Below, piece by piece: positions 1 through 7,557 of a stretch of DNA of 64,000 bases. The notes beneath the pieces are model-generated. The model had not been told where the DNA came from and did no database searches. It worked only from the letters and a program-made list of their open reading frames with translations. The position numbers were made by a program, and so were the translations under genes. Position 1 is the first letter of the stretch; every line of letters begins with the position of its first letter. The DNA comes from Anaerolineales bacterium (lineage in GTDB: Bacteria; Chloroflexota; Anaerolineae; 4572-78; J111), in contig JACKAT010000007.1 in the NCBI GenBank assembly GCA_020634935.1, positions 99,080 through 163,079 on the forward strand, given 5' to 3'.

Positions 1-235
1 TAGGAATCTCATTCATCGGCGGCGCAAATTCTTCGGTCGAGGTGGGCCAATAACCGGCCATCTCTTCATACAAGTTTCGACCTATAATATGGGTACCGGC
101 CTGCCACAGCAGATCAACCTCCCACGCTTTTAGTTCGTCATCGTAGGTGCGGAAGACCCAATCCATCACGTCGCCGTCGCCTCCTCGAATATAACCGTCA
201 AGTGAAACATGGATTTTCAAAACCACTTTTCTCAC
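1..235 (-). CDS. RibD/dihydrofolate reductase-like protein, 3' end cut by window edge
   Basis: The reverse strand reads from a GTG at 235 through VRKVVLKIHVSLDGYI, then IIGRNLYEEMAGYW, to the window edge (78 residues visible). The start VVLKIHVSLDGYI and the IIGRNLYEEM strand are typical of the RibD C-terminal/DHFR-like family, NADPH-dependent reductases of unknown substrate in most bacteria. A strong ribosome binding site (AAGGAGAGGT) sits five bases before the GTG and decides the start. It is divergent from the HxlR-type regulator, an arrangement that often means the regulator controls this gene. The C-terminal half lies outside the window, so completeness cannot be judged. Confidence 0.85.
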   Translation of the reverse strand, partial: MRKVVLKIHVSLDGYIRGGDGDVMDWVFRTYDDELKAWEVDLLWQAGTHIIGRNLYEEMAGYWPTSTEEFAPPMNEIP

Positions 236-257
236 AATTGACCTCTCCTTACATAAG

Positions 258-282
258 AATGCCGGTATAATTAACCGGCATT
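258..282. promoter_or_regulatory. 9-bp inverted repeat in the leader of the RibD-like gene
   Basis: AATGCCGGT (258-266) and ACCGGCATT (274-282) form a perfect 9-bp inverted repeat with a 7-nt spacer. It lies in the predicted 5' leader of the leftward RibD-like gene, 23 bases before its start and beyond the rightward HxlR promoter. It could be an operator or a leader hairpin; nothing more can be said from sequence. Confidence 0.45.
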
Positions 283-322
283 TGCCACCTGATCTCTAGG
301 TGTTTAGTACAAATGTTCTATT

Positions 323-351
323 AGTATACATCTTTTACTTCAAAAAGTCAA
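323..351 (-). promoter_or_regulatory. Sigma-70 type promoter for the RibD-like gene
   Basis: On the reverse strand TTGACT (351-346) and TATACT (328-323) are separated by exactly 17 bp. Transcription would start near 316, giving a leader of about 80 nt that contains the 258-282 inverted repeat. Two TTAGTA copies 17 bp apart (304-309 and 321-326) overlap the -10 region and could be contacts for the divergent HxlR regulator. Confidence 0.6.
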
Positions 352-388
352 GTGCATGTTTCAATAATTAATATTAAAGGTAGCAAGT

Positions 389-416
389 TTGAATTTCCAC
401 AAATCTTTTGTATACT
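389..416 (+). promoter_or_regulatory. Predicted promoter of the HxlR regulator, possibly leaderless
   Basis: TTGAAT (389-394) and TATACT (411-416) are 16 bp apart. The ATG of the regulator is at 424, only 7 bases past the -10 hexamer, so the predicted transcript would begin at or next to the start codon. No Shine-Dalgarno sequence is visible before that ATG. Confidence 0.45.
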
Positions 417-423
417 ATATTGT

Positions 424-1083
424 ATGAGTAACAGAAGCTATAACCAGTACTGCGGGCTAGCCTATGCCCTTGATATTGTGGGTGAGCGGTGGACCTTGCT
501 CATCATTCGGGAACTGATGGCCGGACCCCGCCGCTTTACCGATTTGATGAGCGGTTTACCGGGTATCAGCACCAATTTGCTAACCGAGCGCCTCAAAAGC
601 CTAGAGCAGCAGGAGGTGCTTATTCGTCGGACCCTGCCGCCGCCGGCAGGGTCGATTGTGTATGAACTGACGCCGGTCGGGCTGGCGTTGGAAAAAACCC
701 TTCTGGAAATGGGGAAGTGGGGCAGCCAGTTTGTGCCGCCCTCGATGAACGACGCGCTGCTGCTGAACGTAGGGTCTTACGCCTTAACGCTCAAAACCTT
801 TTTCCGGCCGGAGCAAGCGCAGGGAATGGATGAAACCTACGAATTGCGTATAGACCACGAGGTCTTGCATGTGCGAATTCATGACGGACAGGTGGACGTG
901 CAGCAGGGCGCCGCTCTCAAGCCGGATGCCATCTTTCAGACCGATATCGCCTCGTACCTGTCTTTATTACAGAAACGGTTTCCAGCGGATGAGGCTATTG
1001 CCCGAGGCATCATTGAGGTTGAGGGGGATCCTAAGGCATTGAGCCGGTTCCAAAATCTATGTGGGCTGCCAGCCTTACATTAG
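424..1083 (+). CDS. HxlR-family winged-helix regulator with C-terminal SCP2-like domain
   Basis: Residues 1-105 form an HxlR winged helix: Cys10, then ALDIVGERWTLLIIREL, GPRRFTDL and ISTNLLTERLKSLE are the family signature. Residues about 120-215 look like an SCP2/sterol-carrier-type domain, a known HxlR fusion. I start at the ATG at 424, where the family similarity begins; the frame is open back to a GTG at 352 but has no support there. HxlR proteins are usually repressors that respond to electrophiles or oxidants through the N-terminal cysteine; the ligand here is unknown. The divergent RibD-like gene is the likely target. Confidence 0.88.
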   Translation: MSNRSYNQYCGLAYALDIVGERWTLLIIRELMAGPRRFTDLMSGLPGISTNLLTERLKSLEQQEVLIRRTLPPPAGSIVYELTPVGLALEKTLLEMGKWGSQFVPPSMNDALLLNVGSYALTLKTFFRPEQAQGMDETYELRIDHEVLHVRIHDGQVDVQQGAALKPDAIFQTDIASYLSLLQKRFPADEAIARGIIEVEGDPKALSRFQNLCGLPALH

Positions 1084-1131
1084 CTCTCCTCACGTTGTGC
1101 TTATTCTTCCTGAGTAAAATATATCATATCA

Positions 1132-1160
1132 TTGACGCTTTGGCTTCTTAATGATATAAT
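1132..1160 (+). promoter_or_regulatory. Sigma-70 type promoter of the eCIS-like effector operon
   Basis: TTGACG (1132-1137), 17 bp, TATAAT (1155-1160): close to ideal spacing and hexamers. The start of transcription would be near 1167, 44 bases before the ATG at 1211, which has a GGAGG at 1199-1203. The promoter implies that effector, immunity and ATPase genes form their own unit. Confidence 0.75.
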
Positions 1161-1210
1161 GACGTCGTCCCCCTTCTATCGCACCATGAGTTAATTATGG
1201 AGGCTGTCTT

Positions 1211-3121
1211 ATGAGCGATGTCAATAATAGCAGCCAAAACGAGAAGGCCGCCAAGGTCCGGCGCAAACCGGAGCGAGAGAGTGTCCTGACTCCCACCTTT
1301 GCGGCGGCTCGACAGCCGGGCCCTGATCGACAGCAAAGCCACTTCTCCGGGGGCGGCTTGTTGCAGCGCCAATGTAGCTGCGGCAAGCATACCATTGCTG
1401 GAGGCGTCTGTGAGGAATGTCAGCAGAAAGGCGATGCGACCTCTCTCAATACTCTGGATGACCTCAGCCTAAACCACCCTTCGGATATTCAAACCGCCCG
1501 CGATAACACCACTAGCTTTAATTTGAGCCATATCCCTACCCAAGCCCGTTTCACCGCTAATGGACAGACTGTTCAACCGGCTCTGACCGTTAATGCGCCA
1601 GGCGATCAATACGAGCAGGAAGCTGACCGGGTTGCGGAGTCAGTAATGCGGGTACCGGCGCCACCAACTCCTTCAACAGAGTTTGACAGCGTTTCACCTT
1701 CAACTGTGAGCCGTTTTCCATCTATCTCTCGAATCCAAACCAGTGACGGCAATGGAACTTTTCAAGCTTCACCTAAGGTTGAAGCTCGGATCAATCAGAT
1801 GCAGGGGAATGGTCAAACCCTGCCGGCAGAAGAACAGGATTTCTTCGAGGAGCGCATGGGCTACGATTTTAGCTACGTGCGAGTTCATACCGATGCCAAT
1901 GCTGTCCAGGCCAGCCGAGATATTCAAGCCAAGGCGTTTACGGTTGGTAACAATATTGCCTTTAGTGAGGGAACGTATCGACCAGGGACGGACGAGGGGC
2001 GGCGGTTGTTGGCGCATGAGTTGACGCATGTAGTGCAACAGATATCTACCAGAGTACAATGTAAACCGAAATATACTAATGCCTCACGTTCCACCTTCAC
2101 TTCATCTTCAGATATCTTCCATAGTAGTTTGTTACAACATCATCAGGCGAGCTATGGGTTCCTCCAGCGACAGTGCGCTTGCGGGAAACCTATTCTTACA
2201 GGTCAAGAATGTGAGAATTGTCGGAAAGGCCAACAGGAAACATTCCCCCAAGGGATGTCTAACAATACAACTTTTAACCAGGCCTCTGACCAAACAGTTC
2301 CGATAAATTCTTTGCCGCCGACTAATAAGACTGATTTTCGCAATTCAATGGCCAACATTTCTCTAGAGACAAACACACAAAATTCAATACAACGTCAAGT
2401 TTCAGGAAATCAACCCTCAACCCCTGAGGAATATCTCATCTGCTTGATAATGTGTGCTTGCGAAGTAGCTCCACAGGTCGGTTCAACTGGGAATCTTCTG
2501 AGACAACAATGTGTTTCGCAATTTCTGCAAATGATTGAACGTGGAATGAATTATGTGACTTCATTCAAAGCCGAAGTCAGTTATGATATGACCTCTCGAC
2601 CCCCCCGCCCCATTATGTCATCCTCTAACCCTTTACAACCACACCCGTATATCCCAGCTTGGATTAAGAAGCATATGCCAAATCATGTTCCTGGGTCAGG
2701 TATGATCCGTCGTCCTGATGTTGTATTAGTAAATAACCCAACTCTTCCTCCGACGCAGAGTAATATTCGTAGGGTCGTTGAGATAAAATTCTCTGGTGAT
2801 ACATTTAGCACAGGTCAGAGAACTGCCTATGAGATGATAGCAGGTAGCGCATCCAAATTATCAACTCTAACACCTGGTCCTGAAAGTTGTAATTGTGAAG
2901 AGTTACGTGAACGACTTGTAGAAGTGATGGTAGTCTTAGCTGAGATGATCTTATTATCTATAGCTATTGCAGTCTTGTTGGCCGATGATGTAACAGGTAT
3001 TGGTGCAGCTGATGATCCATTACTCATTCCTATAGGAGTGAGATTGACTATGCTAACAAGTCGATTAATAAATCTCGTGCCGCGACTCGCGCCATTATTT
3101 GTGCCGGTGGTGGCAAGATGA
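1211..3121 (+). CDS. eCIS-type DUF4157 protein with C-terminal PD-(D/E)XK (VRR-NUC-like) nuclease tail, putative polymorphic toxin
   Basis: A 636-residue modular protein. Residues 51-70 hold a cysteine knuckle (C55, C57, C67, C70) typical of proteins carrying the eCIS core. Residues 125-280 are the DUF4157/eCIS core: GDQYEQEADRVAE, MGYDFSYVRVHTDA, FTVGNNIAF, and the zinc-protease-like HELTH at 269-273. A second knuckle (C322, C324, C334, C337) repeats the first. The tail carries RRPDVV (D503), VEIKFSGD (E524, K526) and GQRTAY (Q536), the layout of a PD-(D/E)XK nuclease of VRR-NUC/T6SS effector type, followed by a hydrophobic end (570-630). eCIS particles are contractile injection machines; DUF4157 proteins are linked to their cargo. 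The next gene overlaps by 4 bp and looks like an immunity protein. After about 2050 the DNA is visibly more AT-rich, suggesting a swapped toxin tail. Nuclease activity is inferred. Confidence 0.85.
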   Translation: MSDVNNSSQNEKAAKVRRKPERESVLTPTFAAARQPGPDRQQSHFSGGGLLQRQCSCGKHTIAGGVCEECQQKGDATSLNTLDDLSLNHPSDIQTARDNTTSFNLSHIPTQARFTANGQTVQPALTVNAPGDQYEQEADRVAESVMRVPAPPTPSTEFDSVSPSTVSRFPSISRIQTSDGNGTFQASPKVEARINQMQGNGQTLPAEEQDFFEERMGYDFSYVRVHTDANAVQASRDIQAKAFTVGNNIAFSEGTYRPGTDEGRRLLAHELTHVVQQISTRVQCKPKYTNASRSTFTSSSDIFHSSLLQHHQASYGFLQRQCACGKPILTGQECENCRKGQQETFPQGMSNNTTFNQASDQTVPINSLPPTNKTDFRNSMANISLETNTQNSIQRQVSGNQPSTPEEYLICLIMCACEVAPQVGSTGNLLRQQCVSQFLQMIERGMNYVTSFKAEVSYDMTSRPPRPIMSSSNPLQPHPYIPAWIKKHMPNHVPGSGMIRRPDVVLVNNPTLPPTQSNIRRVVEIKFSGDTFSTGQRTAYEMIAGSASKLSTLTPGPESCNCEELRERLVEVMVVLAEMILLSIAIAVLLADDVTGIGAADDPLLIPIGVRLTMLTSRLINLVPRLAPLFVPVVAR

Positions 3122-4044
3122 AAGAGAACTTAAAGAAATTCATTAAAGAGTCAGTTGTCTATCGTGAAAGCAACCCTATTGAACTGGTTGTGTTGATCGC
3201 ATCAATAGCAACTGTCTATATTAGAGACTCCGACTCGAAAGAAACACGAGAAAATATCTTAGAAGCTATTAACTTATATAAGACATATTTCAAACAATAT
3301 CTCAAATGGCAACAAAATCCAAAGACTCACCAGTGGCGCCCGACTTCAGATGATATTCCTGAGTTAGCCGATGTATTTCCACAGATTACGCCAATGCACG
3401 AGTGGGAGTTTGGCTACCATGGTGGGGAGACACTCTTGTCAGCAAGTGAATATTTTTTACAAGGCTTTGGTATGCCAAAATGGCAAGGCGGCGATGGCTA
3501 TCTTCGAATGGCTTGCCCAGTAGATTTCATGCTTGACTCTTCGGAAGAATATATCAGCTTCATCAAACGATTGTGCAATATTTTACGACCACAGCATGGT
3601 TATGCTGGTTTCGGTATCATGGAGTCTATTGCACATGATGTACAACAGTACTATCAGCCGCAAGTCTGGCAATTAGCACAACGCATGTCAGGTCTAGAAG
3701 TAGATATTCCATCAAGCCATATATTGCATCTGAAGAATAAAATTAAAGGGGTTAATTGGATTACAATTTTGAATGATGGATATGTTGATCAAGTTTATTC
3801 ACTTAATCAACTAGAAAATGAGCCGTCAATAAGGTTAATTAATTTTAATGATGGTATTATCATTGTTGCAGGACAATATCCTGTACTTGGCGAATCCCTC
3901 GGCGCTACTCCTCCTAGAGATTATGCGCTTGTTGCACAATCTCTTAAGACTATCCGAGCAACAGACCTTGCATCCTTCCATTATGCGGGTGAAGGACGTA
4001 TGCATGAAGCCGAAGTACGTCGATGGTTAGCTCGTTTTGATTGA
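3118..4044 (+). CDS. DUF3396-type (type VI immunity family) protein, putative immunity to the upstream toxin
   Basis: A 308-residue cytosolic protein without signal peptide. Recognisable blocks are GGDGYLRMACPVDFM (about 122-136), ILRPQHGYAGFGIMES (about 159-174), MSGLEVDIP (about 197-205), IKGVNWITIL (about 217-226), GIIIVAGQYPVLGE and the end RRWLARFD. This pattern is that of the DUF3396 family, known as immunity partners of T6SS nuclease effectors in Proteobacteria. Its ATG overlaps the stop of the toxin gene (ATGA, 3118-3121), so the two are translationally coupled, as expected for toxin-immunity pairs. It is AT-rich like the toxin tail and unlike the ATPase gene that follows. Immunity function is inferred from family and context. 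Confidence 0.82.
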   Translation: MKENLKKFIKESVVYRESNPIELVVLIASIATVYIRDSDSKETRENILEAINLYKTYFKQYLKWQQNPKTHQWRPTSDDIPELADVFPQITPMHEWEFGYHGGETLLSASEYFLQGFGMPKWQGGDGYLRMACPVDFMLDSSEEYISFIKRLCNILRPQHGYAGFGIMESIAHDVQQYYQPQVWQLAQRMSGLEVDIPSSHILHLKNKIKGVNWITILNDGYVDQVYSLNQLENEPSIRLINFNDGIIIVAGQYPVLGESLGATPPRDYALVAQSLKTIRATDLASFHYAGEGRMHEAEVRRWLARFD

Positions 4045-4094
4045 GTTGGCGATCTTTAAACCTTCTTGCATAATTCTCCCCTAGCGAGAGTCAA

Positions 4095-6062
4095 ATGACC
4101 TATCCAACAACTTGGCAACCCACAAACGAACAATACCTCACCGCCGCCCTAACGTGGCTCCGCCTCCGTCTCCAACACCTCATCACCCCCGCTGAAACCA
4201 TCGACCTAACCGAAGCCACCAAAACCATCACCACCCTCGAAACCGCCGATGCCCTGCCCCCCCTCATCATCCTGCGCCAACGCTTCGGCCTCTCCCGCTT
4301 CGAGCAAGAAACCCTGCTGCTCTGCGTAGCGATGGAACTCGACTCCGAAATAGCGTCGCTGTGCGCCCAGGCCAATGGCAATCCCCAGCAAACCTACCCC
4401 ACCTTTGCCCTGGCCATGCGGCTGTTCGATGACCCGGCCTGGGATGTCCTTTCGCCGGAGCGACCGCTGCGCTACTGGCGCATGATTGAAGTGATGCAGA
4501 TGGGAGCGCAGCCGCTAACAACCAGCCCCCTGCGGGCGGATGAACGGATCGTCAATTATGTCAAAGGATTGAACTATCTAGATGATCGCCTGATCCCGCT
4601 GCTCATGCCGCTGGAGGTGACCGAGTCCGAGCTTAGCCTGCCCCCTTCGCAACAAGCTGTTGTCGAAAAAGCCACGCGCTATTTGCAGCAACTGGCCGCA
4701 CAACAGCGGGTGCCACTGCTGCAATTGTTAGGTATTGATCAGGCCAGCAAGCAGTTAGTCGCCTGGCACATTGCGACTGCCCTGGGCTTACGCATTTACA
4801 GTATGCCCCTGGCTCTTCTGCCCAGCCACACCGCCGAGTTGGAAAATCTGGCCCGTCTCTGGCAGCGCGAAAGCTTGCTTTTGCCCATTGCGCTCTACAT
4901 CGATGCCCACGACGCCGATGAACAAACCGCCGGCCCAGCTTCAACCTTAGGCCGATTCCTGGTTCGTAGCGATGGCTTGTTTTTCTTAGGGACACGAGAT
5001 GTACGGCAAGATATTAGACGGGCCACGCTCGATCTGGATGTGGCCAAACCGACCGCGTTGGAGCAGCAGCAGACCTGGCAAACGCTGCTGACGGAGCAAG
5101 ATCAGGCGGCGCAGCTCTCGGCGCGGCTGGCCGGACAGTTTAACCTGGGCATGGCTGCTATTCATCAAGTGACCCAAGCCACTCTGGCTGAGACTCCGCA
5201 GAATGGCACGCCGCTGGCCGACGGGTTGTGGCAGGCCTGCCTGATGCGAACCCGCCCCCGGCTGGATACCCTGGCGGAGCGGATCGACCCCAAAGCAACT
5301 TGGGATGACATTGTCCTGCGCGATGATTTGCGCGCCTTGCTCCTGCAAATTACCAACCAAGTCAGGCAGCGCGGTAAAGTCTATGAAGATTGGGGCTTTC
5401 GGCAGCGGATGAACCGGGGACTAGGCTTAGTGACTCTCTTTGCGGGCGAAAGCGGCACCGGCAAAACAATGGCCGCTGAAGTAATCGCCAATAACCTAAA
5501 TCTCAACCTTTATCGCATCGACCTATCGGCGGTGGTTAGCAAATACATCGGCGAGACGGAAAAAAATCTGCGTCAGCTTTTTGACGCCGCCGAAGATGGC
5601 GGGGCTATCCTCTTTTTCGATGAGGCTGATGCCCTCTTTGGCAAACGCAGTCAGGTCAAAGACAGTCACGACCGGTATGCTAATATCGAGACCAACTATC
5701 TTTTGCAGCGCATGGAAGCTTATCAAGGCTTGGCTATCCTGGCCTCCAATATGAAAAGCGGCTTGGATGATGCTTTCACCCGCCGCCTCCGCTTTATCGT
5801 CAATTTTCCGGTCCCGGATCGCGACGATCGCCAGCATATCTGGCAGAAAATTTTTCCATCGGAAACGCCCCTGGATACATTGGACTATGAGCGGCTAGCC
5901 CGCTTTGAACTGCCCGGAGGCAGCATCTACAACGCCGCCCTCAATGCGGCCTTTCTGGCCGCTCAGGATGAGCGCCCCGTAAGCATGTCGCATGTTTTGA
6001 GCGCCCTCCGCACCGAATTCCTCAAATCTGATCGGCTCATTGACGATACAGACTTCATTTAA
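4095..6062 (+). CDS. AAA+ ATPase of the eCIS (Afp15/Pvc15-like) type
   Basis: A 655-residue protein. The N-terminal 400 residues are a helical/winged region typical of eCIS-associated ATPases (FGLSRFEQETLLLCVAMELD near 64-83). The C-terminal AAA+ module has Walker A GESGTGKT (about 451-458), SKYIGETEKNL, Walker B ILFFDEADALFG (about 505-516), and FTRRLRFIVNFPVPD with the arginine finger region. In known eCIS loci this ATPase is thought to act in particle disassembly or maturation. It follows the immunity gene by 50 bp and is richer in GC. No sheath, tube, baseplate or tail-fibre gene is visible in the window, so either the particle is encoded elsewhere or this is an orphan cargo island. Confidence 0.88.
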   Translation: MTYPTTWQPTNEQYLTAALTWLRLRLQHLITPAETIDLTEATKTITTLETADALPPLIILRQRFGLSRFEQETLLLCVAMELDSEIASLCAQANGNPQQTYPTFALAMRLFDDPAWDVLSPERPLRYWRMIEVMQMGAQPLTTSPLRADERIVNYVKGLNYLDDRLIPLLMPLEVTESELSLPPSQQAVVEKATRYLQQLAAQQRVPLLQLLGIDQASKQLVAWHIATALGLRIYSMPLALLPSHTAELENLARLWQRESLLLPIALYIDAHDADEQTAGPASTLGRFLVRSDGLFFLGTRDVRQDIRRATLDLDVAKPTALEQQQTWQTLLTEQDQAAQLSARLAGQFNLGMAAIHQVTQATLAETPQNGTPLADGLWQACLMRTRPRLDTLAERIDPKATWDDIVLRDDLRALLLQITNQVRQRGKVYEDWGFRQRMNRGLGLVTLFAGESGTGKTMAAEVIANNLNLNLYRIDLSAVVSKYIGETEKNLRQLFDAAEDGGAILFFDEADALFGKRSQVKDSHDRYANIETNYLLQRMEAYQGLAILASNMKSGLDDAFTRRLRFIVNFPVPDRDDRQHIWQKIFPSETPLDTLDYERLARFELPGGSIYNAALNAAFLAAQDERPVSMSHVLSALRTEFLKSDRLIDDTDFI

Positions 6063-6118
6063 TATTCACTTTAAGAAGTTCGCTTGCAGTTTGATTGAGG
6101 TCCACCAGCCGAAGTTAT

Positions 6119-6424
6119 TTAGAACACATTGAACGACGACTCGACGAGTTCTAAGATCTCCGCTTTGGGAGGGATTTCGAGATGGGCTTTTAGTTGGGTT
6201 TGAAAATGCTTGAAGGATTCAAGGCTGGCTGGCAGATGTTCGGCGTTTTTAGAATTGTGGTGGACCAGGTGCATGAAGGTTTTGCCATCGTCGAGCACAT
6301 AGGAAGCGTATTTGAGGTCGTTATTATTGAGCGCACGCAATTCGCTCATCACCGCCTCGACGTTCTCTTTATTCTGCTCGGCAAAATCCGGTTGAACTGT
6401 GTATTGAACCCGTGTAACTTTCAT
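6119..6424 (-). CDS. Small dimeric alpha/beta-barrel (ABM-like) protein
   Basis: 101 residues beginning MKVTRVQYTVQP, with an EQNKENVEAVMSELR helix and SYVLDDGKTFMHLVHHNS strands. This is the general pattern of antibiotic-biosynthesis-monooxygenase-like stress proteins, but the match is by shape only and no catalytic residue is clear. Start ATG at 6424 with AAGGAGAA upstream on the reverse strand. It lies downstream of the ECF sigma factor on the same strand and may belong to its unit. Confidence 0.7.
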   Translation of the reverse strand: MKVTRVQYTVQPDFAEQNKENVEAVMSELRALNNNDLKYASYVLDDGKTFMHLVHHNSKNAEHLPASLESFKHFQTQLKAHLEIPPKAEILELVESSFNVF

Positions 6425-6513
6425 CGTTATTTCTCCTTTGATTTAACTTGTGTTCCTTGATGGATTACCCACCAAAGGAGCATTTTATATTTTTGGTGCA
6501 GCCGTACCTGCAC

Positions 6514-7416
6514 TTACATCACAGAAATTGTGGCGTCTTGCATCACGTAGTTGGCATAGCGATAATCGCGAATGCGTGTTACGTGAGAACCATTCCCTAT
6601 TATCAAAATAAAATACGCCGGTTGGCGCGATCCGTCCGGAGAGGTGTAGACCAGAATAGCCGGTTGGTTCTCAATCCAACCTAGATCGAAATGCCATCCA
6701 TCCAACTGCTTGTAGTTGTAAAAATAGTTGCCACTGATCTCCGCTGCGCCGTAGAATTCGGCTCGCCCAACGAGGTCCAGCCGAACCTCATCGGCCAGCA
6801 GGTCTCGCACCGCCTCAAAATCGCGGGCGTTGAAACGATCGATGTAGCGGCTGAGCAGCGCTTGCTCCGGCTCATCTAGCGATGGGGGCGTGTCCACTTC
6901 GACGCTCTCGGCTAGCTCACGCAGCCGGGTTCGACCGCGATGTAGGGCGGCTTTGATGGCCGGGACGGTCGCGTCAAGGAGTTCTGAGATTTCGGCCAAG
7001 GAATAGCCCAGAACGTCTTTCAAAATGACACAGCTTCGCTGCTTTGGAGCCAGTTTGAGAAACAGCGATAGAGCGACGACCGTTAGCTCTTTATCCTCCA
7101 GCGGTACATCCGGGGCTGAGGTCATCGGCTGTTCATCGAGTTGTTCCAACGACTGCTCGTAATGGCGGCGTAGGTGGTCAATCGCTTTGTTGTGGGTAAT
7201 TCGGAAAAGCCACCCCCGCAGGTTCGATTCCGGCGGCAGTGATGCCAAGGCGTAGTAGGCTTTGGCCAGCGCTTCTTGCACCACATCCTCGCCGTCGATA
7301 ACCGACCCGACCATACGGGCTGCGTAACGGTGAAGCTCCGGCCGGATGTCTTTAATCAACTCCTCAAATTCGGCGCGCGCTTGAGCCATGATTGTCGGCA
7401 GCGATGGTGTTGTCAT
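6514..7416 (-). CDS. ECF sigma factor with C-terminal SnoaL-like domain
   Basis: 300 residues. Sigma region 2 is at about 20-85 (GEDVVQEALAKAYYAL, NLRGWLFRITHNKAIDHLRR), region 4 at about 125-175 (LAPKQRSCVILKDVLGYSLAEISELL, then VPAIKAALHRGRTRL). Residues 190-290 form a SnoaL/NTF2-like fold (YIDRFNARDFEAVRDLLADEVRLD). Sigma factors of this build (SigJ/ECF41-like) often lack a separate anti-sigma factor, and the SnoaL tail regulates activity. I use the ATG at 7416; an in-frame GTG at 7449 is less likely. The regulon is unknown; the DHA2 exporter and ABM-like gene are on the same strand nearby. Confidence 0.88.
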   Translation of the reverse strand: MTTPSLPTIMAQARAEFEELIKDIRPELHRYAARMVGSVIDGEDVVQEALAKAYYALASLPPESNLRGWLFRITHNKAIDHLRRHYEQSLEQLDEQPMTSAPDVPLEDKELTVVALSLFLKLAPKQRSCVILKDVLGYSLAEISELLDATVPAIKAALHRGRTRLRELAESVEVDTPPSLDEPEQALLSRYIDRFNARDFEAVRDLLADEVRLDLVGRAEFYGAAEISGNYFYNYKQLDGWHFDLGWIENQPAILVYTSPDGSRQPAYFILIIGNGSHVTRIRDYRYANYVMQDATISVM

Positions 7417-7557
7417 ATCGGTTTGGACTCCTGACGTCGCCGACCGCACTGGACTGGAGTGCGGTCGGCGGTTAACGGGTATTTATATATATAACGATCA
7501 GGTAGTCCGAAAGGATGCGGTCTGGCTTAAATCGGAGATATATCTGAGGATATCACT

